A model generated the notes under the pieces. The model had not been told where the DNA came from, searched no databases, and saw only the letters and a list, made by a program, of their open reading frames with translations. From Urophycis tenuis (taxonomy: Eukaryota > Chordata > Actinopteri > Gadiformes > Phycidae), in NCBI GenBank assembly GCA_036785325.1, contig JAXIVH010000007.1, positions 5,891,132 through 5,955,131 of the forward strand: a DNA stretch of 64,000 nucleotides. The letters run 5' to 3'. Position 1 is the stretch's first letter. Every line of letters starts with the position of its first letter. Made by a program: the position numbers and the translations under genes. This document shows positions 1-10,500 of this stretch, piece by piece.

Positions 1-268
1 CAGGGCCCGGTTCTCTGTGGGCCGTGAGCAGGGCCTGGTTCCCTGTGGGCCATACAGGGCCCGCTTCTCTGTGGACTATACAGGGCCCGCTTCTCTGTGG
101 ACCATACAGGGCCCGCTTCTCTGTGGACCATACAGGGCCCGCTTCTCTGTGGACCGCACAGGGCCTGGTTCTCTGTGGGCCATACAGGGCCCGGTTCTCA
201 GTGGACCGCACAGGGCCTGGTTCTCTGTGGGCCATACAGGGCCCGGTTCTCAGTGGACCGCACAGGGC
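1..268. repeat. 26-bp minisatellite
   Basis: About ten head-to-tail copies of a GC-rich unit containing the core CAGGGCCCGCTTCTCTGTGG. Copies begin at 1, 29, 55, 81, 107, 133, 159, 185, 211, 237 and about 263, so the period is 26 bp after a first 28-bp unit. Copies differ by a few substitutions (CCCG/CCTG, TCTCTG/TCTCAG). The period is not a multiple of three and the unit lacks stops, so all three forward frames stay open here; this is not evidence of coding. Confidence 0.95.
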
Positions 269-299
269 CGTTCATTCACCGCCACAGGGGGGGTCCAGG

Positions 300-480
300 A
301 GGGTTCGTTATTGGCTATTATATTATTATTATTATAATATAATTATAATATATTATTGTATATATATATATATAATAATAATATATATAATAATATAATA
401 ATAATAATATATATAATATATATATAATTATATATTATAATTATTATTATATTATTATTATTACTATTATATTATACAAA
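300..480. repeat. AT-rich low-complexity stretch
   Basis: Almost pure A/T with TATA and ATT/AAT runs directly after the minisatellite. No gene or element end is recognisable in it. Confidence 0.85.
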
Positions 481-517
481 TTGCTTTTTTCTAGTTTTCT
501 TATAGTATCCACACCTG

Positions 518-1720
518 GGGCCTCATTTATCAACCGTGCGTACGCACAGATTTGTGCTTACGCAGTGCGTACGAACATTCCCACGCAAAGTATGGGATTT
601 ATCAACTTTTACTTGTGCGTAGGAACGTGCGTAAATTTAAGCACAACTCTGACCATGCGTACGCACAAAACCTAGTGGTAGAATAGTGAAACTACTAAGA
701 GAACCCGTTAAGAGTCGCAGTGTTCAGCAAACACAAACGTCACACATGTCCCCTGTATCCTCTAATTAATAACAATACTTGGTATGGCAAGCTATAAAAG
801 ACAACTGGGACAGGACAATCTAAAAAAGACAACTTGAAATAAGAACGATGGCGCATCTTGTACTTTTGGAAAAATTTAGAGAACCGTGCGCTTCGCAGGG
901 AGCGCGTTTTCAAAGAGCGTGTGGATTTGCTCAGTCAGAGCACAGAGTGTCTTCTCAGTAGGTACAGATTCCCAAAAAATATACTTGTGGATTTATGCCG
1001 GGATTTACAACATACTATATTGGAGCGAGAGACCAAACGAACCAAAGCCATCCCAGTGCACATTCAGCTCCTGTCCACACTGGGATTTTTGGCCACCGGG
1101 ACATTTCAACATGCGGCATTTCACAGCCGACACTGAGTAGTATTATGCCAGCAGTGTTGGATGCAATCATTTCTCTAGCCCCACTTTACATTCAGTTCCC
1201 GTTAATTCCACACCATCGCTGGATTCGCAAATATAATTGGAGCCATATAGATTGCACACACATCACAATAAAAGCACCATCACACAATGAATTGAGTTAC
1301 GTTAACAGGAAAGGACTTCATTTAATTAATACACAAATAATCTAATGCCAATATGTCTCTACTAAACATTGTTGCCCGGTGGCCTGGAAGGAACGCACGA
1401 TTCGTTCATCCTGCAGGTGGGTGCGCAGCTCCAAGCAGGAGCTATTGAGGATGGCTGGCATTGACGTATTATTAAAGGGATTGCCGCTACCATATATGGT
1501 CAATTGGAGGCGTTTCTGAATGCAAATGACTCTAACCGTGCACGAGCATGGTAGTTGAGAACAGGTGGGATTTATCATCACGGATTACTTACTGGTGTGC
1601 GTACGACCCGTGTACGCACGTTTGATGAATGCGGATTTTTTTGTACTTACGCACATTCTAAATTTCATGCTTACGAACGAAATTAGAACTTTTCCTACGC
1701 ACAGTTGATAAATGAGGCCC
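518..1720 (+). mobile_element. PIF/Harbinger DNA transposon, internally deleted
   Basis: The two ends are inverted copies of GGGCCTCATTTATCAAC (518-534 and the complement at 1704-1720) and continue as similar GTGCGTACGCA-like subterminal sequence. Each end is flanked by CTG (515-517 and 1721-1723), the 3-bp CWG-type target duplication known for Harbinger elements. Inside are broken pieces of a Harbinger nuclease in the forward direction. At about 1.2 kb it is shorter than autonomous elements (about 3 kb or more), and no Myb-like partner ORF is visible. The copy is inactive. Confidence 0.85.
858..1440 (+). pseudogene. HARBI1-like transposase remnant
   Basis: Three frame-shifted fragments follow one another. 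858-1136 resembles the N-terminal part of Harbinger nucleases (RYRFPKNILVDLCRDLQ, then an LGFLATGTFQ block). The frame ending at 1345 carries SSIMPAVLDAI and IDCTHITIKAPS, the region holding the first DDE aspartate, then YVNRK. A third frame near 1368 gives NIVARWPG, which in intact proteins leads to the HDS motif. Frameshifts and missing flanks make it non-functional. Identification is from motif recall, not alignment. Confidence 0.75.
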
Positions 1721-1779
1721 CTGGTCTTTGTGATTTTGGTCCGAGTGTGGTTAAAAGGGCCGACAAGAAGAGTACTGTG

Positions 1780-2096
1780 TTGATGGATGGAATATAGACG
1801 GCTGTGAATAAGCTCCCTTTTTTCTACATGGTGTCCATACTCCCTATATAACTGTCCATACTGTTTATTACTGTCCATACTGTTCATACTGTATATACTG
1901 CACCTTATACCTTATACTGTTTATACTGTTTATATTGTTTGTATATATTCGCTACTCTTTTATTTTGTATTCTTATTTTTTTATATATTTATATTTTGCA
2001 TGCGTGTCTCGCACCAGGGATCGAGGGAAACGGCATTTCGGTTTTGGTGTATGTCCTGTACATTCATGAAAACTGACAATAAAGTTGACTTTACTT
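1780..2096 (+). mobile_element. L2-type LINE 3' end fragment
   Basis: This holds a 3' untranslated tail ending in a TTCATGAAAACTGACAATAA-type terminus. The last 90 bases closely match the tail of the second copy at about 5300-5385, including ATCGAGGGAAACGGCATTTC against ATTGAGGGAAACGGCATTTC. The part before it consists of short repeats such as TACTGTTTATACTG. No coding portion is left. The left boundary is uncertain. Confidence 0.7.
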
Positions 2097-2417
2097 GATG
2101 GTAATGAGAAAGAGTCTCTTTTAATGACACAAATTATGGGTGGTTGGATCCCGGGGTCAGAAGTGCCTCCACAGAGATGGGGACAGCGTAGAAAAGTCAC
2201 CCAAAGAGGGGAAAAGACCATGGATTGTGCTATCAACGTCTTGCTCTGTTGTGTGGATAACTCTTTATCTTCTGCTGAGTTCAACATATCCAAGAGAAAG
2301 GGACAATTCAACCCTGTATCCAGCCAGATGGAGTCAGCACATGCTGTTCACAAGAGTACTGGACTAGGGCCATGCCAGGCCACCCCCGGGTGAACAGGAA
2401 CAGGCTGTCACAGGTAG

Positions 2418-3362
2418 ACCACTCCTCTTTTGCTGACACGTCTCTTGGCTGGTGATGTTGAACTAAATCCTGGACCTCAATCTTTAACTGGATTAGCCCC
2501 ACGGTTAGCTGGATCACTTCCAGTGCTAGCTGGGCCTCTACCTCTGCTAGTGGGGCTAACACCACTGCCAGCTAGGCCCCCCACTTCCACTAGCTGGGCT
2601 AACTCTACTGCCGGCTTGGCCACCACCTCAGCTAGCTGGATCTCCACCTCTGCTAGCTGGGCCACCACCTCTGCTACCTGGATCTCCACCTCTGCTAGCT
2701 GGATCTCCACCTCTGCTAGCTGGGCCACCACCTCAGCTAGCTGGACCTCTACCACCACTGATTGGGCCTCCACCTCAGCTAGATGGACCTCCACCACCAC
2801 TGGCTGGGCTGACATAGCTGCCGGCAGGACCTTCAAAAAACTGCCAGCAGCTCATTCCAACTCCATCAGCGGTGTAGCCGTGGGTGAGTTCAGGAGTGGG
2901 TTATGCCCCAGGAACCCTGTGTTCAAAAAACAAGGATCTGCAAATCTATGCAGCACCCTTAACCAAGCCAGGTTAATTTCGGACCCAACATATAAGCCAT
3001 ATAAGCATATAAGAGGTCTACGTGGTGGACATTTAAATATTAGAAGCATTTTGCCCAAGTGTGACCAAGTTCATCATCTATTAAGTAACTCAAACCTGGA
3101 TTTTGTATATTTGTCTGAGACCTGGATGAATATAAATTCACCCATGGCGGGACTGTATGCACCAGGCTACAAGATTTTTAAGAAAGACTGGGTGGGAAAT
3201 CGGGGTGGCGGGGTAATATTTTATGTAAGGGAACACTTAAAGTTCAAACAGATAGAAGGAGGAAGGAAATTCAATTTGCAAAAGCAATTTTTTTTAATTA
3301 ATATAATTAGTACTGCAAGAGGAAATGCTAAAGAGATCTGGACAAATATTAAAAAAAACTGA
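2418..3362 (+). pseudogene. LINE ORF start: 2A-like motif, SW-rich linker, partial endonuclease
   Basis: The frame is open from 2418 just after a TAG. It reads TRLLAGDVELNPGP at about 2433-2474, matching the 2A consensus D-V/I-E-x-N-P-G-P that causes ribosome skipping in viruses and in several non-LTR elements. Next come about 85 residues of TSASW-type repeats built from a GCTAGCTGG unit (2560-2820). An apurinic-endonuclease-like start follows (HLNIRSILPKCDQ, DFVYLSETWM, GGGVIFYVREH, about 3030-3240). The catalytic second half is absent; the frame jumps to pre-RT spacer and stops at 3362. Confidence 0.75.
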
Positions 3363-3479
3363 GTGGAAACAGTATAGTGCAAATTAGGGAGCTACAGCTA
3401 GAGGAGAAAGTCATCCACGATCCAAGGGATATTGCAACAACTCTGAACGATTACTTTGTAGAATCAGTTAAAGAACTGA

Positions 3480-4426
3480 CTCAAAGCAACTGCCCTTAGA
3501 TAGAATACCACCCACCAATGCCACTGAACGCCAACAAACCCTTTCTTAATTCGTGCGTAGTGTCGCAGTCACAAGTTGATAAAGCTATGTGTGGCTTCAA
3601 AAGCTCTAAAGCCAAAGATGCATTTTGTATGGATGTAACATTTCTAAAATATCACAAAGATTCTTTCATAGCACCCTTAACTACTATTATAAATAAATCC
3701 ATAAACGAAAGTTCCTTCCCTGAAGCCTGGAAGTGCTCTGTCATTACACCAGTCTTTAAGTCAGGTAATCCTGCAATAACCAGCAACTACAGACCGATAA
3801 GCACACTTCCAGCAGTCTCCAAAGTCATGGAAAAAAATAGTAGCGGAGCAAATTGTAGATCATCTTAACAACAGTCCATATACCTTAACAGGATGCAATT
3901 TGGCTTTAGAAAACATCTACTGAGGCGGCGGTTTGCTTCTTTCTAGAAAACATAAAATCAAAGCTGGATGCAGGCGGTGTCATTGGTGCTGTTTTCATTG
4001 ATCTTAGAAAAGTGTTTGACACCATTAACCACCAGACACTGTTGACCAAACTGTCTCGTTTTAACTTCTCCTCAAGTACTCTGAAATTGGATTGAATCAT
4101 ACATATCTGAAAGATCACAGTGTGTAAGGATACAGAACATGAAGTCAACATCACGTAACAACAATCTCAGGGTACCACAGGGGTCAGTACTAGGCCCACT
4201 GCTTTTCGGTTTGTTTATAAATGATCTGCCAAGTTGTTGTCCGTTGAATGTCACCTGCCAAATGTATGCCGATGATGCTGTTCTGTATGTCCATGCAAAG
4301 GATAAAAAACACGCTGCGCAAGAATTGACAGATGCTATGACAAATGTGTATAACTGGCTTGAGAAATCCCAACTATACTTGAACATATCCAAGACTGTAT
4401 GTACTTATCAAAAACCAGCAGACTGA
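3480..4426 (+). pseudogene. Reverse transcriptase fragments of the 2A-type LINE
   Basis: 3518-3868 reads into the RT fingers region (PEAWKCSVITPVFKSG, NYRPISTLPAVSKVMEK). After a frameshift, palm motif A appears as FIDLRKVFDTINH near 3995-4032. 4139-4426 carries VPQGSVLGPLLFGLFINDLP and the catalytic YADD box (about 4267-4278). Several stops and frameshifts lie between. The end at 4426 is the insertion point of another LINE; the thumb-like continuation resumes near 5400. Confidence 0.75.
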
Positions 4427-5395
4427 AGGACAGCTTCATCCACCAGGCGGTCAGGACGCTGAACTCCCACTCAGCACTGACCCCCCTTCTTTCTCTGCCC
4501 TCTGCCCCCACAAACATTGGACACTGACACCAACCCCCTCCCATTCTCCCCCTCCCACCATTCCCATTCTCAGCCCCCCCCCCCCCCCCTCCCCACACAC
4601 ACACACACACCCCTGGACTTTAACCCCCTGGACTTTAACCCCCTGGACTTTTAAGTCTCCCCCTGGACTTTAACCCCCCACCCATCCACCACCACACACC
4701 TGCTCACCACCATGCACAGCCCCACCACCCGCCACCACCATGCACAGCCCCACCACCCCTACCACCTACCACCATGCACAGCCCCACCACCCGCCACCAC
4801 CATGCACAGCCCCACCACCCCCCTCCACCTTGCACAGCCCCACCACCCCCCACCACCATGCACAGCCCCACCACCCCCCTCCACCATGCACAGCCCCACC
4901 ACCCCCCTCCACCATGCACAGCCACTTTACACTTTGCACTTTAGTACTGTCCATATATAAATTTGTTCCGTATATAAATCTGTTAAATAACTGTTCATAG
5001 TACTGTTTATACATTGTCACAACTGTTTATACTGTCCATACTGTTCACAATGTTCATAACGTCCATACTGTTTATTTATTAATATTACTGTCATTACCCC
5101 CATACTGCACCTCTTACTGTTTACTGTTTAATGTTTACAATTTGCACATCTTACTGTTTACTGTTTACTGTTTACCATTTACTGTTTCATTGCACATACT
5201 CGCGACCACCGTAGCATTTTTATTTTTATTCTTATTTTTATTTAGATTTTGGATACCTATATTTTTTATATATTTATATTTATATTGCATGCTGTCTTGC
5301 ACCAGGGATTGAGGGAAACGGCATTTCGGTTCTTGTGTATGGCCTGTACATTCACGGAAACAGACAATAAAGTTTACTTGAATCTTGAATCTTGA
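4427..5395 (+). mobile_element. 5'-truncated L2-type LINE nested in the 2A-type LINE
   Basis: The first bases encode a typical LINE C-terminus (DSFIHQAVRTLNSHSALTPL). After that comes a long 3' tail ending in repeated TTGAATC units at 5375-5394. The host LINE reading (ISKTVCTY before, FKYLGITLD after) is split around it. Flanks AAAAACCAGCAGA (left) and AAAAAGAGCAAAT (right) may be a decayed target duplication. The tail contains a CACCATGCACAGCC minisatellite. Confidence 0.7.
4696..4922. repeat. CACCATGCACAGCCCCACCA minisatellite in LINE tail
   Basis: Roughly nine copies of a 24-29-bp pyrimidine-rich unit with core CACCATGCACAGCCCCACCA. It lies within the L2 3' tail. The open frames it creates on both strands are repeat artefacts. 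Confidence 0.9.
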
Positions 5396-6499
5396 AAAAG
5401 AGCAAATACCATTAGTGATCCTAACGTTTCTGTGCAAGGTAAAACAATTGAGTTGGTACAAGAGTTTAAATACTTAGGAATCACTCTTGACTCACAACTT
5501 CTTTTCAAACGACAGATAAAAAAACATAAAAAACATTGTGAATAAAATTAAGTTGAACTTGTCCAAGTTTAGGTTTATTAGAAACAATCTAACTCGAGTC
5601 AGCAAAATTGTACTTTGACACTATCGTCATGTCACACATGTCCTATTGTGTAACAAGTTGGGCATCGGCCTGTAAAACGACACTAAAACCGATTGAAAGA
5701 GTCTATTAACAAGCTCTGAAAGTACTAAAATAACAAAAATTTACCATCACTGTCAGATATTAAAAAAAACATGAGCGCTTAAGCTGGGACAACACTGTTA
5801 AACACACCGACGCTATCTTGATTTACAAAATCTTTCATGGCAAAGCACCTCCTCCATTACAAAAATTTGTGGGGAAAAAAACTCAAACAGATCAACAAGA
5901 GCTGGCTCTAGAGGTGTGTAGTTCTTTTGAGAAAGAGCGCCTTTAGTCAAACCACTGTTTCTGTTGGTGCTTCTCACACCTTGAATTCAATACCACAAAC
6001 AATACGTGAACTCTGACCTCTTCTACCAAACATCTTAAAGCTTGGCTATTGGAAGAACAGCACTGTTGCCACAACCCTGCCTAAACATGTATATTGTGTG
6101 GTGTATGTGTGTTTCATGATCCACTTAACTCTTCATTGTTCTTGCTTTTCTTTCTTATTTTCTGTCCTATTGTGTTTTCTCTCTCTGTAATTACTCCTCC
6201 TATTCATACTGGCCATAAAGGCTAACTATACTATTTGTTGTTACTGTTGTTCTATTGATTTTACTATCCTATGTTGTTGACATTAATCTGCCGAAGGGAC
6301 TAAAGATTGAAAGTAGCCGTTGGCTTATAATCTTGCATATTTACATGTTCATTTGCAAGTTCATACATACTATTGTCCCTGTTTTAAATAAATAAACTCA
6401 AAACTCAAACACACACCGATTTTTGAAGGTGCCAATTACTAAAAATCTTAGGGTGCGTGTATTTCAGGGTCAAATTTGATCAGTCAAACATGTTGAACG

Positions 6500-7345
6500 C
6501 TAAATAAATGCATTGGTCGGACAACACTGAGGCCCTCTGCACTAGGCTGTGCACTAGGCTGCTACGGATGTTCTACCACTCTGTGGTAGCCAATGTCATC
6601 TTCTTCGCTGTAGTGTGCTGGGGAGGAGGTATCGGGAGCAGAAGTGCTAACAAGCTGAATAAGCTGGTGAGGAAGGTGAGCTCTGTGGTGGGGATGAAGC
6701 TGGACAGTGTGGAGGCGGTGACAGAGAGGAGGATGAGGGGAAAGCTGGAGGCGATCCTGGACAATCCCTCTCACCCTCTCTATGCCGAGCTGAGGCAACT
6801 CAGGAGCACGTTCAGCCACAGGCTCACTCAGCCACGTGCCTCAAAGCGCTTGGGGGGCTCTTTCATCCCATCAGCTATCAGACTCTACAACACCTTAACC
6901 ACCCACTCCCAAAGTCCCGAAAGCCCCAACACCTCCTTATAATTGACTAAACACCACACCCCACACCTCAGGACTGTCTGTTGCCTAAACCGTCGTTATT
7001 TATGTCTTCTTACATTACCTGTGAAATCCTGCACATTTGCACATTTACTTTGCACATTTACATCTGCACATTTATATTTATATTTACACTTCAGTCAGAT
7101 TCATCTACCAATTGCACAGTTCATCTTCAATAAGAAGGTTTCTATGTATATATATAGTATGTTTTTATTTTATCTTATTCCAATAGCTTTCATATAGTTT
7201 TTATTCTCAATTCGGTAAATCTATTTATTGTATATATACTCTGGTATTTATTGCACTCCTTTATCCCACTGTACTGCTGGTCAACGTGAATTTCTCCTAA
7301 GGGGGATTAACAAAGGAATATCTTATCTTATCTCATCTTATTCAT
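6500..7345 (+). mobile_element. 5'-truncated L2-type LINE 3' end
   Basis: The coding part (6508-6942) gives the usual LINE C-terminal block: MFYHSVVANVIFFAVVCWGG, VVGMKLDSVEAVTERRM, HPLYAELRQLRSTFSHR and an RLYNTL end. The 3' tail runs to CTTATCTTATCTCATCTTAT repeats near 7345, typical of L2-type short tandem 3' ends. Everything upstream of the RT C-terminus is missing, as expected from incomplete reverse transcription. Confidence 0.8.
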
Positions 7346-7528
7346 CCACTTCATTTGAGGTTCTGGGACATGAACATTTCATGACATTAAATTGAACTCA
7401 ATCCACGTCAGTGACATCATTCGGCGCCCGACACCACGAGACGGACCCCAGAGCGCGTCCGTTAAGCGGCGAGGCGGCCGCCGCCGTCGACCGCCATCGG
7501 AGCGGCCCGGGGGGGGGGGGGTGCTCAC

Positions 7529-10500
7529 CATCTTGATGCAGCTGTTCTCCTGGAAGGTGCTGGCCAGGTCGGTCACCATCTCCTGGGCCAGGATCTCCAC
7601 CGCCTGCCGCTCCAGCCCGTGGCGTCGCACAAAGTCCTCGCTCGCCAGCACCGCGGCCCCGGCGCCGTCCGACGTGGGGCTGGCCGGGGCAGAAGCAACC
7701 GCGGGGTTAACGGAGCCGGTGGCGCGTTTCGTACCGCTTACCAGCAACCGCGGGGTTAACGGAGCCGGTGGCGCGTTTCGTACCGCTTACCACGTGGTTT
7801 AGGGGTTGCTCGCTGTATTGCTCACCAGCACTGCAGCAGCGTGAGGAACTCAAACACCTTCCTGGCGTTGAGGACTTGCTCCAGACTGTACTCATCTCGA
7901 AACTGGGAGTACCTACGCACGCACGTGCACACGCACACGCACACACACACACAAACACATGATGAATATTGACGCCCATGCCTCAACTTACATGTTGCCA
8001 ACGCTGGTGTTGGGGGACTGGGTCAACTCTTCTGAGACTCACGGGTTGTTGGTGGAATGCTTGTGATTCTTCCACGCAATTTTGGCAAAGTGCTCTGGTT
8101 TCGTGCCTAAACGTTGAAAAAAAAAAATCAACTTCCAGCTGCAAAATCACACCGCAAACTAAACGCACCGAACTTCAAGTTTCAAACATCGGCTAGAGTC
8201 TTCCGACGCCCAGCACCCACCCGCCACCCACTGAGGGGTCACACACGACTGGCCGGGCGGCCTGGTGAACGCTCACCGTATCGCTCCATGTGCTCCCGCC
8301 CGGCGTTGCCAAACATCTGGGCGGCGGCGGGCGCCGGGACCATGCCGTAGCGGTTGATCATCACCTCCATGTGTCGGTCCATGGGGTTGGTCCGGTCCAT
8401 GTACTGCAGGGCAAGAGGGCGGTCGTGAGTCAGGTGGTGTTGTAATGCTCACCAGGCGTGCCATGGAAAGAGGTGCCACAGTCACATGTCACGCACATAA
8501 ACCTAAATTGACATGGGGGGGGAGGGGGGGGCAATATCCTAAACGAAGGATTTTGTGCCCTCAACGTTTTAAGAAGGACGCGTCCGGAAGGAGACAGCGG
8601 TCCGGCTCTGTACCTTGGACGTCAGAGAGCCCCTCTCCATCTTCTCGAAACCGAGGGCGAGCGCACAGTCCACCAGTCCTGCAGAGGGGAGCAGAGGAAA
8701 CACACACTGAAGGAGGAGGAGGAGGAGGAGAAGGAGAAGGAGGGAGGGGGAGGGGGAGGGGTACCATTGATTCAAGTACTTCATCGACCCCACTGGGGAC
8801 GATTCCCCCGGTGTCCCACTACCAAGCCGTGGGCCAAAATGGCGGCCGGCGTCACTTGCCTCCCTGCACCAGCTGGCGGGCCATGAAGAGCGCCGTTGAG
8901 CCCGTTGAGCAGTTGTTGTTCACGTTCATGATGGGGATGCCGGACAAGCCCAGGCCGTGGTAGATGGCCCTCTGACCACAGGTGGAGTCCCCTGGAGTTG
9001 TGTGATGAATGGTGATACAGTATCAATAAACAGGGTACAAAGTTCACACCTGCAACCTGCGAACAGATGGATTTCACTGTTGAGCTGAATCTCAGAATGG
9101 GTCTCAAAGAACCACACTTCCCAGAGTGCACCAGCAGCAGCAAACCAGCTGCTTCAGTCATTGTCACTGATTTAGAGCAACTGTGATGACACGAAGGCTC
9201 TCATTCATTCATTCAGAGATGTCATTCAGAGATGCAAACTTCAGAGAGAAGACGGTCCAAGTTCACCAAGTGGTTCAGTCCAAAGACGCCAATGGTCGGT
9301 GAAATGTTTTATTTACTTTCATGGTGTTTGAAATGTTGCGTCAGATGCTCAAATTTATGTAACTGCTGTGTAGATTAGTTAAGAAACACATTGCAGCATT
9401 GACTACATTGATTTTGTGTTAAATGGGTGTGCTAAAATAACATTTCATTTTGAGTATGGAAAATTAAAAATTAAAGATACAAAAGAATAGTTCAAAGTAA
9501 ATGTTAGAGCTTTACTAAAAGATTTTTGGAAGATTCACTGAGCAGCACTGAGCAGACCAATTAACAGAGAAGCCGAAAGAAAAATAAAAGTGATTGATTC
9601 GAAAGTTTGAGTTGTCCTTGTGTCCTTTGGAACTTGAACATGAGGAGGACTTGACGGGTCATTTGGGATATTTGGCAGGTCACAATAATTCTGGGTTACA
9701 TATTAATTTGCTTGGCTGGTGGACTTCCACCTTCTCATAATGAAGTCACACCATGAGTCCACACATTCCAGTCAGCTGTAGAAGCTTACCGTACACGTAT
9801 CCAACACAGGCCTGCTCCACGGCTGAGTATGGAACCCCAGCATCGGCCAGGGCCTTTTGTCCTGGTGAGAACGACACATGTACTTCAGTTTGAGTTTTGT
9901 CATGTGCTTGTATATAAATGCATATACATGAACAGAATGTGTGAATGGTTAAAGAAATGGTGTGGGCAGTGAAGACCTGCTTCCTTGGCCATATCAGGGT
10001 AGTCAAAGTCCTCCCTGGCTCCGGGCTTCTCAAACTACAAGATACACGCAAAATTATTCATTTGAGGGGTTTTCCTCTGTAATGCAGTGGGGTTGAAGTG
10101 TAGCTTGGTCTTGTGGCTATTGGTAGAGTTGTAATACTCAACACCACTTTTACGTGGGCTTGGTCTTGTCTCGGACTGTATGTCCGAGACCAAGGCAAGA
10201 CCGAGACCAAATAGAGGTCTCAAGGGGGTTTGTGCATAAACCAAGCAGCGAGCTCATGCTCATCACAAAGCCTTATATATGACGCAGCACTTGTACATTT
10301 CGCACGAAAAATTGGTTTTATCAATAGAATATGTCTGTTAATTCCGCTGTAATCAAATTTGGATTTAATCAGCACAAAGACGTTTTGTGCCCCACGACTC
10401 AAAAAACAGAAACATTCAGCAATATGTAGGATTTGCGGTAGTAAATTCACGTTCTTAATGTATTAGTATTAAGTATTTGTATTGCATTTGATTTGATGAA

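Larger units (their letters stand above)
2400..6411 (+). mobile_element. Non-LTR retrotransposon with 2A-like N-terminus (CR1/L2-like), interrupted
   Basis: The order of parts is a 2A-like motif, a low-complexity linker, an endonuclease start, reverse transcriptase motifs, a thumb-like YLGITLD block at about 5474, and a 3' tail ending in AACTCAAAACTCAAAC repeats near 6410. Another LINE (about 4427-5395) is inserted inside the RT region. Stops, frameshifts and a deletion joining the endonuclease to the spacer before the RT make it inactive. Clade is inferred only from general appearance (CR1/Rex1/L2 group); the 5' limit is not defined. Confidence 0.75.

Noticed and set aside
17..398. Three overlapping forward ORFs of 81-124 codons
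   Set aside because: They are the same 26-bp repeat read in three frames; the period is not a multiple of three and there are no stops in the unit.
4704..5020. Gly/Trp-rich or His/Pro-rich ORFs
   Set aside because: They are translations of the minisatellite in an L2 tail on both strands.
1..7400. CRISPR-like spaced repeats
   Set aside because: The repeats are contiguous minisatellites in a vertebrate genome, without unique spacers or associated genes.
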